DNA from: Microbacteriaceae bacterium
Lineage (GTDB): Bacteria; Actinomycetota; Actinomycetes; Actinomycetales; Microbacteriaceae
Direction of reading: 5' to 3'
Length of the DNA: 9,188 bases
Assembly: GCA_011620705.1 (NCBI GenBank)
Contig: WOYR01000076.1
Location: 1 to 9,188, forward strand
In this document: one piece after another, positions 1 to 5,549 of the stretch
How the letters are laid out: the number at the start of each line of letters is the position of its first letter
Position numbering within the stretch: the stretch's first letter is position 1
The notes under the pieces: generated by a model
The model's database searches: none
The model's input: the letters and a program-made list of their open reading frames with translations, nothing else
What the model was told of the DNA's origin: nothing
Made by a program: the position numbers and the translations under genes

Positions 1-666
1 CTCCAGGGTGTCGACCGGTTTCACCCCGTTCGCCAGCACCATCTTCGTCGGCATGTAGGTGGAGGGATGCAGGCTGTTCACCGTGATCTCGCTGGCCGGC
101 AGCTTGTGGGCGAGCTCGATCCCGAACATGATCTGCGCCAGCTTGGACTGCCCGTACGCGCGCTGCCCGCTGTAGCCGTGGGTCAGCATCAGGTCGCCGA
201 AATCCAGCGGGTTCTGCCCGAGCGACGCGACCAGCACGATGCGGGCCGGGCCGTCGGCGGCGCGGGCGGACCGCATCCGGGGAATGAGACCCAGCGTCAG
301 CCGGAACCCCGCCAGGTAGTTGACCGCGAAGCGCAGCTCGTAGCCGTCGGCGCTGATGCGGCGCTCCAGGCCGTCGGGCTCGCCGCTGCCGATGCCCGCG
401 TTGTTGATCAGCACGTCGAGACGGTCGGTCATGCCGGCGACATAATCGGCCATGCGGGCGACCTGGCTCAGCTCGGCGAGGTCGGCGCAGACGGCACGCG
501 GCCGCGCGGCCCCGGATGCCGCGATCTCATCCGCCACGGCGGCGAGCCGCTCGGCGTCCCGCCCGTGCAGGATGAGCTGGGCGCCAGAGGACGCCAGCCG
601 ATCCGCCAGCGCCCGCCCCAGCCCATCGGTCGCGCCGGTGAGGAGGATGACAGGGTTTTCGCGCAC
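1..666 (-). CDS. Short-chain dehydrogenase/reductase (SDR), 3' end outside window
   Basis: This is an NAD(P)-dependent oxidoreductase of the classical SDR fold. Its first 222 codons are visible and the frame runs off the left edge. Seen: the dinucleotide-binding motif TGATDGLG (residues 10-17), HGRD (34-37; the Arg after strand 2 suggests NADPH preference), ADL (61-63), NNAG (88-91), and a complete catalytic tetrad N116, S148, Y171 and K175 (YGQSK). The usual HPG after the active site reads HPSTYMPTKM. The layout resembles retinol-dehydrogenase-like or protochlorophyllide-reductase-like SDRs, but the substrate cannot be deduced. The start is GTG at 666 because an in-frame TAA lies four codons upstream. 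There is no Shine-Dalgarno; instead TAACCT lies 6 bases before the GTG, so a leaderless message is plausible. The gene lies 46 bases downstream of tsf on the same strand. The family call is firm; the physiological role is unknown. Confidence 0.9.
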   Translation of the reverse strand, partial: MRENPVILLTGATDGLGRALADRLASSGAQLILHGRDAERLAAVADEIAASGAARPRAVCADLAELSQVARMADYVAGMTDRLDVLINNAGIGSGEPDGLERRISADGYELRFAVNYLAGFRLTLGLIPRMRSARAADGPARIVLVASLGQNPLDFGDLMLTHGYSGQRAYGQSKLAQIMFGIELAHKLPASEITVNSLHPSTYMPTKMVLANGVKPVDTLE

Positions 667-672
667 GTGGCC

Positions 673-678
673 AGGTTA
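673..678 (-). promoter_or_regulatory. Candidate -10 box (TAACCT) for the SDR gene, leaderless type
   Basis: On the minus strand TAACCT matches TANNNT and ends 6 bases before the GTG start at 666, which would place the transcription start at or next to the start codon. No convincing -35 box is visible, and the start codon has no Shine-Dalgarno. If real, it gives the SDR gene expression independent of the rpsB-tsf operon. This is inference from position and consensus only. Confidence 0.33.
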
Positions 679-712
679 CCGACGCATCACCGAGGAGGTG
701 GTGCGAGGAAGG

Positions 713-1540
713 CTACGCGCCGACCTTGAAGCGGGCGAACCCGCCGATCGTGAGCTTGGCGTCGGCGACGACCTTGCCGACGGTCAGCTTGTTGTCGCGC
801 GCGTAGTCCTGCTCGAGCAGGGCGATCTGCTTGTAGAAGGCACCGACGCGGCCCTCCACGATCTTGGGCAGCGCCGCCTCCGGCTTGCCCTCCTCGCGGC
901 TGATCTGCTCGACGATGCGGCGCTCGTTCTCGACCTCGGCCGGCGGCACATCGTCGCGCGACAGGTACAGCGGGTCGGCGAAGGAGATGTGCTGGGCGAT
1001 GCTGCGCGCGGTCTCCGCATCGTCGCCCGAGTATGCGAGCACGACGCCGATCTGCGGCGGCAGGTCCTTGCTGGTGCGGTGCAGGTAGATCGCGTAATGC
1101 TCGCCGCTGAGGCGCACCAGGCGGCGCAGCTGCACCTTCTCGCCGAGCGTGGCGGCCTGCTCCTCGATGAGGCTCGCCACCGATCCGCTGCCCGCCGGTG
1201 AGGCGAGCGCGGCATCCACCGTCTCGGCGCCCGAGTCGGCGAGCGCCTGCGAGATGCTATCGGCGAGCGCGATGAACTTCTCGTTCTTGGCCACGAAGTC
1301 GGTCTCGCATGCCAGTTCGAACATGGTGACGGCTGTCGCGCTCTCGACGACGGCCACCAGTCCCTCGCTGGTCGATCGGTCGGCGCGCTTCGCGTTGCCC
1401 TTGGCGCCCTTGAGGCGCAGGATCTCGACGGCCTTCTCGAAGTCCCCATCGGCCTCGACCAGTGCGTTCTTGGTGTCGACCATGCCGGTGCCCAGGCGCT
1501 CGCGCAGGGTCTTGACGTCTTCCAGGCTGAAGTTGGCCAT
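713..1540 (-). CDS. tsf: Elongation factor Ts
   Basis: EF-Ts is the cytoplasmic guanine-nucleotide exchange factor that releases GDP from EF-Tu during translation elongation. The product has 275 residues, normal for actinobacteria. Seen: an N-terminal UBA-like domain (about 1-55) with the signature LRERLGTGMVDTKNAL (12-27), then the EF-Tu-contacting motif TDFVAKN (80-86), and the dimerisation-type core continuing to a C-terminal segment ending GGFARFKVGA. The start is ATG at 1540, preceded by AAGGAA with a 7-base spacer; a longer reading into the rpsB end is possible on paper but lacks family support. It follows rpsB by 31 bases with no terminator between them, the usual rpsB-tsf operon. Downstream, an SDR gene begins after 46 bases instead of the pyrH gene often found next. 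Confidence 0.97.
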   Translation of the reverse strand: MANFSLEDVKTLRERLGTGMVDTKNALVEADGDFEKAVEILRLKGAKGNAKRADRSTSEGLVAVVESATAVTMFELACETDFVAKNEKFIALADSISQALADSGAETVDAALASPAGSGSVASLIEEQAATLGEKVQLRRLVRLSGEHYAIYLHRTSKDLPPQIGVVLAYSGDDAETARSIAQHISFADPLYLSRDDVPPAEVENERRIVEQISREEGKPEAALPKIVEGRVGAFYKQIALLEQDYARDNKLTVGKVVADAKLTIGGFARFKVGA

Positions 1541-1571
1541 GGATCTGTTCCTTACTGGATCGGAAGTGGAG

Positions 1572-2651
1572 TTACTCGGCGGCCGGCGCGACGGCAGCAG
1601 CCCTTTTCGCCGCGGGCTCGGGCGCCTCGGCGGTGGGGACGGTCGGGACGGCATCCTCCGCCTCGATGCGGGCCTCGGTCTCGTCGTCGGTCTCCGGGTG
1701 GTGGTGGATCACGACGGCCGGATCGGCGTGCAGAGTGGCCTCGGCGAGCGCCGCGGCATCCACGTCGTTCTCCTCGGTATTGGTCTCGACTGCGACGATC
1801 TCGGCGATCTCCTCGGCCTTCTCAGCCGGGGTCTCGTCGCTCTGATCGACGGCTTCGATGCGCTCCGCGGTGCTCTGCGGGGTCTCGCTGGCTTCGAGCA
1901 GCTCGCGCTCCCACTCGGCGAGCGGCTCGACGGCGCTGACGTTGCCGGCCTCCTCGGACTTCTGGTGGCGCTGGATCAGGCCCTCGGCCACGGCATCCGC
2001 GATGATGCGGGTGAGCAGGCTCACCGAGCGGATCGCGTCGTCATTGCCCGGGATCGGGTACTGCAGCTCGTCGGGGTCGGCGTTGGTGTCGAGGATCCCG
2101 ATGACGGGGATGCCCAGCTTGGTGGCCTCGTTGACCGCGAGGTGCTCGCGCTTGGCATCGACGACCCAGATGGCCGACGGCGTCTTGGTGAGGTTGCGGA
2201 TACCGCCCAGCGTCTTGTGGAGCTTGACGAGCTCGCGCTTCTGGATCAAGAGCTCCTTCTTGGTGAAGCCCTTGGTGGTGTCGTCGAAGTCGATCTCCTC
2301 GAGCTCCTTCATGCGTGCGAGGCGCTTGGACACGGTCTGGAAGTTGGTGAGCAGACCGCCGAGCCAGCGCTGGTTGACGTAGGGCTGGCCGACGCGGGTC
2401 GCCTGCTCGGCGATCGCCTCCTGGGCCTGCTTCTTGGTGCCGACGAAGAGGATGGTGCCGCCGTGGGCGACCGTCTCCTTGACGTAGTCGTATGTGGTGT
2501 CGATGTGCTTGAGCGACTGCTGCAGGTCGATGATGTGGCTGCCCGAGCGCTCGGTCAGGATGAAGCGCTTCATCTTCGGGTTCCAGCGGCGGGTCTGGTG
2601 CCCGAAGTGGACGCCGCTGTCGAGCAGCTGGCGGATGGTGACGACGGCCAT
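1572..2651 (-). CDS. rpsB: 30S ribosomal protein S2 with long acidic C-terminal tail
   Basis: S2 is a structural protein of the small ribosomal subunit that helps recruit S1 and stabilise the head-body junction. The first ~228 of 359 residues are a standard S2 core: MAVVTIRQLLDSGVHFGHQT (1-20), WNPKMKRFI (23-31), ILFVGTKKQA (67-76), NQRWLGGLLTNF (93-104), and PVIGILDTNADPDELQYPIP (182-201). After about residue 229 comes a tail of ~130 residues rich in Glu, Ala, Asp and Thr with one HHH cluster (316-318). Acidic tails are common on actinobacterial S2, but this one is long. The start is ATG at 2651, with AGGAAG 7 bases upstream. The open frame continues far upstream but has no coding character there. 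tsf follows after 31 bases. Expression probably depends on the long leader described separately. Confidence 0.97.
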   Translation of the reverse strand: MAVVTIRQLLDSGVHFGHQTRRWNPKMKRFILTERSGSHIIDLQQSLKHIDTTYDYVKETVAHGGTILFVGTKKQAQEAIAEQATRVGQPYVNQRWLGGLLTNFQTVSKRLARMKELEEIDFDDTTKGFTKKELLIQKRELVKLHKTLGGIRNLTKTPSAIWVVDAKREHLAVNEATKLGIPVIGILDTNADPDELQYPIPGNDDAIRSVSLLTRIIADAVAEGLIQRHQKSEEAGNVSAVEPLAEWERELLEASETPQSTAERIEAVDQSDETPAEKAEEIAEIVAVETNTEENDVDAAALAEATLHADPAVVIHHHPETDDETEARIEAEDAVPTVPTAEAPEPAAKRAAAVAPAAE

Positions 2652-2912
2652 GGTCGTGCTTCCTGTTCTGCGGGCGCGCGCGTCCGCAATTCTTGGGCGG
2701 GCGATCCCGCGGTTCTCAGTTGTTCGCCGTGACGCCGGATGGCTCACGGTCCCTGGTGCCCGGGCGCACATCCACGTGCACGGTTGTCGCGCTTGCACGC
2801 AGAACTCGTGATGACTGAAGGATGTGGAGGCCGGTGCCGCGGGCCCGTCGATTTCTCGCTGGGCTCCCCGTGGGCACGCGTAGTCACCCCGCCGGAGCGG
2901 AGTGCGTCTGCC
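2652..2912 (-). promoter_or_regulatory. Structured 5' leader of rpsB-tsf
   Basis: If the -10 box at 2913-2918 is used, rpsB has a leader of about 250 bases. Three simple hairpins can be drawn. The innermost (2697-2710) has 5 bp with a tetraloop. The second (2727-2749) is the best: CCGTGA pairs with TCACGG and GCC with GGC, giving 9 bp, one bulged base and a 4-base loop. The third (2775-2799) pairs CGTGCA with TGCACG across a 13-base loop. No U-run follows any of them, so they are not classical terminators. Feedback of S2 on its own mRNA is known in Escherichia coli; a similar role here is only a hypothesis. I do not recognise a named Rfam leader. Confidence 0.35.
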
Positions 2913-2918
2913 AGTGTA
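2913..2918 (-). promoter_or_regulatory. Candidate extended -10 (TGC-TACACT) for rpsB-tsf
   Basis: On the minus strand the sequence reads TGC TACACT, an extended -10 element of the sigma-70 type (TGN before TANNNT). It is the best promoter-like site in the 366-base gap upstream of rpsB. A -35 match is not evident, which fits an extended -10 promoter. Transcription would start near 2906. Confidence 0.4.
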
Positions 2919-2979
2919 GCAGCAGGGGGGTTCCTTCCCGGGCCGCGGTTCGCCCGGTTGTCCCCCGCCCGGGTCCGCC

Positions 2980-2991
2980 CTGCCGCGGCAG
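2980..2991. repeat. Perfect 12-bp palindrome upstream of the M23 gene
   Basis: CTGCCGCGGCAG equals its own reverse complement and ends 26 bases before the ATG at 3018. Its position would suit an operator for a dimeric regulator, but no specific regulator can be named, and GC-only palindromes arise easily in such DNA. Confidence 0.4.
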
Positions 2992-3017
2992 ATCGGGGCT
3001 CGGACGATGCTGGCGCC

Positions 3018-3593
3018 ATGCTGACCCGGATGCCGTCCCGGATGCTGGCGCTCGCGCTGCTCGTCGGCGCGGCCGTCGGCGGCTCTGCCGCAGTTCCTGC
3101 GGCCTCGGTTCCTGCGGCCTCGGTTCCTGCGGCGGCGGGGCCTGCGGCTGCCGGGCCTGCGCCTGCCGGGCGTGCGCCGGCGCAACTCGGAACGTGGACC
3201 TGGCCGGTCTCCGCAGCCCGCGCCCTCGCGCGGCCCTTCGTCGCGCCTGCCGGGCCATACGCCCCGGGGCACCGTGGCATCGACATCCGGGCGCCCGGCG
3301 GTGCGCCGGTGCTCGCTCCGGATGACGGGGTCGTGCACTTCGCCGGCTTCGTGGTCGACCGCCCTGTGCTCTCGATCGAGCACACCGGCGGCGTGCTGTC
3401 GAGTTACGAGCCGGTGCAGACGGCACTCGTCGCCGGGGACCGCGTCACGCGCGGCCAGGTGATCGGCACGCTGCTGCCCGGGCACTGCGCCTCGCCCTGC
3501 CTGCACCTCGGGGCACGGGTCGACGGGCAGTACGTCAATCCGCTGCTGTTCCTGGGCGGGGTGGGGTGGTCGGTCCTGTACCCCAGCGGGTGA
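3018..3593 (+). CDS. Secreted M23-family (LytM-like) peptidase-domain protein, altered HxH motif
   Basis: This is an exported protein with an M23/LytM fold, the family of zinc metallopeptidases that cut peptidoglycan cross-bridges. It has 191 residues: a signal peptide (1-25, with Arg residues at 4 and 8, hydrophobic core LALALLVGAAV at 10-20, probable cut after SAA), a linker of six pentapeptide repeats (26-55), then the M23 domain (about 60-180). Zinc ligands H85 and D89 are present in HRGID, and H163 in CLHLGAR. The catalytic first His of HxH is Cys161 instead, and a second Cys lies at 157, so a disulphide or altered chemistry is possible. From memory, CLHxG variants also occur in M23 proteins of other actinobacteria near rpsB. 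The start is ATG at 3018 because the hydrophobic signal begins just after it; there is no good Shine-Dalgarno, and ATG at 3030 or 3042 would also keep the signal peptide. It is divergent from rpsB and convergent with xerC. Confidence 0.85.
   Translation: MLTRMPSRMLALALLVGAAVGGSAAVPAASVPAASVPAAAGPAAAGPAPAGRAPAQLGTWTWPVSAARALARPFVAPAGPYAPGHRGIDIRAPGGAPVLAPDDGVVHFAGFVVDRPVLSIEHTGGVLSSYEPVQTALVAGDRVTRGQVIGTLLPGHCASPCLHLGARVDGQYVNPLLFLGGVGWSVLYPSG
3093..3182 (+). repeat. 15-bp tandem repeat, six units, encoding pentapeptides
   Basis: Six consecutive 15-base units encode VPAAS, VPAAS, VPAAA, GPAAA, GPAPA and GRAPA (residues 26-55 of the M23-domain protein). Units 1 and 2 (3093-3107 and 3108-3122) are identical, unit 3 differs at two bases, and units 4-6 drift further. 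This is an Ala/Pro linker between signal peptide and catalytic domain. Because the unit is a multiple of three, slippage would change linker length without breaking the frame. Confidence 0.9.
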
Positions 3594-3603
3594 CCCGGGT
3601 CAC
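3590..3603. terminator. 14-bp perfect palindrome spanning both convergent stop codons
   Basis: GTGACCCGGGTCAC is its own reverse complement. The plus-strand TGA (3591-3593) ends the M23 gene and the minus-strand TGA (3602-3600) ends xerC, so the symmetric sequence supplies both stops. Lying between convergent genes it may help end transcription both ways, but as RNA it has no free loop and no U-run, so the terminator role is weak; the palindrome itself is certain. Confidence 0.4.
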
Positions 3604-4532
3604 GCCCTGGGATGCGCCGCCGCGTAGCTCTGCTTGAGGCGCTCGGCCGAGACATGGGTGTAGATCTGCGTGGTCGACAGACTCGCATGCCCGAGGATCT
3701 CCTGCACCGCGCGCAGATCGGCGCCCCCGTCGAGCAGGTGGGTCGCCGCCGTGTGGCGGAAGGCGTGCGGCCCCGATGGGCCGCTGCCCGGCAGCTCGCG
3801 CAGCAGGCCCGCCACGAGTTCGTAGACCGAGCGCGTGTTCATCGCCGCGCCCCGCGAGTTGAGGAACAGGATGCCGGGGTCCGGCCGTTCGCCGCGCAGG
3901 CTCTGCCGCGCGTGGGCGAGGTACCGGTCGAGCGCATGAGCGGCCGGCACCCCGAACGGGACCACCCGCTCCTTGCCCCCCTTGCCGAGCACGCGCACGG
4001 TCAGCTGCGAGCGGTCGAGGTCGCCGAGCTTGAGCCCGGTGAGTTCGCTGACGCGCATCGCGGTCGCATACAGCAGTTCGATGATGGCCTCGTCGCGGAC
4101 GGCGAAGGGGTCACCGCCCTCCGACCGGGCCGCCAGGCCCTCGAAGATGCCGGACATCTGCCCGCGGGTGAGGACCCGCGGCAGATGCTGCTCGGGGCGC
4201 GGAGCCTTCAGGCGCGCCGCGGCATCCACGGAGGCCTGCCCGGTGGTGACCAGCCAGCGGGTGAATCCGCGCGCCGCGGCGGACCGGCGGGAGAGGCTGG
4301 ACTTGGCGAGTCCGGCGTTGCTGCCATGCCAGAGCCAGTCGCGAAGGGTCTCGAGGTCGAGCTCGCGGACGTCGAGGGGCTCGGTCGCCGATTCCGCCGC
4401 GGGATCGCGCTCCTCTGCGAAGCGCGCCAGATCGCGCAGGTCGCCGCGATAGGCGCGGACGGTGTGCTCGCTGAAGCCGCGGTCGACCGTCAGATGACGG
4501 GCGAACGCCTCGATCGCGGCGCGCAGCTCCAT
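3600..4532 (-). CDS. xerC: Tyrosine recombinase of XerC/XerD type
   Basis: This is a site-specific tyrosine recombinase that, with a partner Xer protein, resolves chromosome dimers at dif near the division septum. It has 310 residues, close to the family's ~300. The N-terminal core-binding domain (about 1-110) holds the FARHLTVDRGFSEHTVRAY region. The C-terminal catalytic domain (about 118-305) has the complete active site: R160 (AMRVSELTGL), K184 (GKGGKERVVP), H256 and R259 (HAFRHTAATHLL), H282 (LGHASLSTTQIY) and nucleophile Y291 (IYTHV). Residue spacing matches Xer proteins rather than phage integrases, and no att repeats or phage genes lie nearby. XerC versus XerD cannot be settled without comparison; XerC is preferred because it sits by dprA and rpsB. 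The start is ATG at 4532 with a poor ribosome site, 16 bases after the phosphodiesterase stop, so translational coupling is likely. Confidence 0.92.
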   Translation of the reverse strand: MELRAAIEAFARHLTVDRGFSEHTVRAYRGDLRDLARFAEERDPAAESATEPLDVRELDLETLRDWLWHGSNAGLAKSSLSRRSAAARGFTRWLVTTGQASVDAAARLKAPRPEQHLPRVLTRGQMSGIFEGLAARSEGGDPFAVRDEAIIELLYATAMRVSELTGLKLGDLDRSQLTVRVLGKGGKERVVPFGVPAAHALDRYLAHARQSLRGERPDPGILFLNSRGAAMNTRSVYELVAGLLRELPGSGPSGPHAFRHTAATHLLDGGADLRAVQEILGHASLSTTQIYTHVSAERLKQSYAAAHPRA

Positions 4533-4548
4533 GCGCCCATGGTCGCCG

Positions 4549-5481
4549 TTACGACGATCGCTCGGTGTCCGCCACGCTGAAGGTGGAGGTCTTGCTGGAG
4601 AAGGCCTCGCGCCGCTCCTCCGGCGTCAGCGAGGCGAGCTTCTCGAGGAATACGTCCGAGAACCCGGCCACCTGCCGGAAGTCGCCGACCGGCACGACGG
4701 AGTGCACGACGCTGTCGGTGTACAGGTTGACCAGGTTGAGCGACTGCCCGCCGTCGACGCCGAACAGGGTGTCCGGCGGCCCGCTGGTGTCGATCGTGTA
4801 GCAGGTGGCCGATGCGACCGAGACGGGGACGCCCGCGAAGGTGCCATGCGTCGAGTAGTGCAGATGCCCTGCCAGGATGCCGCGCACATCCGTTCCCCGG
4901 ATCACCTCGGCCAGCTTCTGCTGATCCTGCAACTCGATGATCGCCATGATCTCGACCGGCGTCGGCAGCGGCGGGTGGTGCAGGGCCAGCAGCGTGCCGT
5001 GGGCGGCAGGGACGGCGAGCACTTCCTCGAGCCACGAGAGCTGGTCATCCGTCAGCTCGCCGTGGTGGTAGCCGGGGACCGAACTGTCCAGCGCGATGAT
5101 CCGGAGGCCGTCGATGTCGTAGATGCGGTCCTGCGGGGCGATGTCGTCTGCGCTGCCTCCGAACAGGATCGAGGAGTACGGCCCGCGCTCGTCATGGTTG
5201 CCCATGACCCAGATGATCTGCGATCCCATCCGCTTCGCGACCGGCTCCAGCTCGTCGCGGAGCCTCTCGTAGGCGTCCGGCTCGCCGAGGTCGGTGAGGT
5301 CCCCGGTGATGACGATGGCGCTCGGATTGGTGCCGGAGCGTTCGAGCTGCTCGAGGGCCCTGGCCACGGTGCGGTCGGTGTCGAGCGTGCCGTAGAGCGC
5401 GCGGCGAGCGCCGAGGTAGTGGGTGTCGCTGAGGTGGACGATGGTGTGCGTGGGCGGGGCGTACTGCCCGAGCTGGATCAT
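4549..5481 (-). CDS. Calcineurin-like metallophosphoesterase, CpdA-type phosphodiesterase
   Basis: This is a cytoplasmic dinuclear-metal phosphoesterase of the class III cyclic-nucleotide phosphodiesterase (CpdA/Icc) type; the true substrate is unproven. It has 310 residues and every family motif: D19xH21 (LSDTH), G60D61, G94N95H96D97E98, H168 with H169 (ALHHPP), and G205H206xH208 (AGHLH). A C-terminal part after about 240 continues to residue 310 without a known motif. No signal peptide or membrane segment is seen. The start chosen is ATG at 5481: it begins just before the conserved domain, and TAGAGT lies 7 bases upstream, fitting a leaderless message. A competing ATG at 5553 overlaps the dprA stop as ATGA and has GGAGG 10 bases before it. 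It would add 24 basic residues using codons rare here (AGG, AGA, ACT, TCA), so I disfavour it. The gene lies between dprA and xerC. Confidence 0.9.
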   Translation of the reverse strand: MIQLGQYAPPTHTIVHLSDTHYLGARRALYGTLDTDRTVARALEQLERSGTNPSAIVITGDLTDLGEPDAYERLRDELEPVAKRMGSQIIWVMGNHDERGPYSSILFGGSADDIAPQDRIYDIDGLRIIALDSSVPGYHHGELTDDQLSWLEEVLAVPAAHGTLLALHHPPLPTPVEIMAIIELQDQQKLAEVIRGTDVRGILAGHLHYSTHGTFAGVPVSVASATCYTIDTSGPPDTLFGVDGGQSLNLVNLYTDSVVHSVVPVGDFRQVAGFSDVFLEKLASLTPEERREAFSSKTSTFSVADTERSS

Positions 5482-5488
5482 GCTGCGC

Positions 5489-5494
5489 ACTCTA
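5489..5494 (-). promoter_or_regulatory. Candidate -10 box (TAGAGT) for the phosphodiesterase gene, leaderless type
   Basis: TAGAGT on the minus strand ends 7 bases before the ATG at 5481, which otherwise has no Shine-Dalgarno. Transcription would then start at the ATG. No clear -35 is seen. It could serve the phosphodiesterase and xerC as an internal promoter. Confidence 0.35.
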
Positions 5495-5549
5495 GTCGCG
5501 AGCGGTGACGCGTTCCGTTTCGGCGGGTGGGCCTGGCGCCTCGGCCGCG

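Larger units (their letters stand above)
2652..3017. other. Divergent intergenic region, rpsB / M23 gene
   Basis: These 366 bases hold no convincing gene; open frames crossing them are extensions of the flanking genes or antisense readings in GC-rich DNA. The left two thirds are the rpsB leader and promoter candidate. The right third (2920-3017) contains an inverted repeat CCGGGC/GCCCGG with an 8-base loop (2938-2957) and a perfect 12-bp palindrome CTGCCGCGGCAG (2980-2991), which lies 26 bases before the M23 start. No TANNNT box is visible for the M23 gene. Confidence 0.6.

Noticed and set aside
667..712. Intrinsic terminator after tsf
   Set aside because: Only a 4-bp CACC/GGTG stem can be drawn and there is no U-run.
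2739..3017. Longer M23 protein starting at 2739
   Set aside because: It would bury the signal peptide 90 or more residues inside and cross the rpsB leader; the start at 3018 gives a normal signal peptide.
3093..3182. CRISPR-like or intergenic repeat array
   Set aside because: The units are adjacent without spacers, 15 bases long and in frame, so they are a coding tandem repeat.
2652..3506. N-terminal extension of rpsB of nearly 300 residues
   Set aside because: It would run through the divergent promoter region and antisense to the M23 gene; S2 clearly starts at the MAVVTIRQ methionine with a good ribosome site.
3600..4532. Integrase of a prophage or integrative element
   Set aside because: Size, motif spacing and the housekeeping setting fit Xer recombinases; no att-like direct repeats, tRNA or phage genes are nearby.
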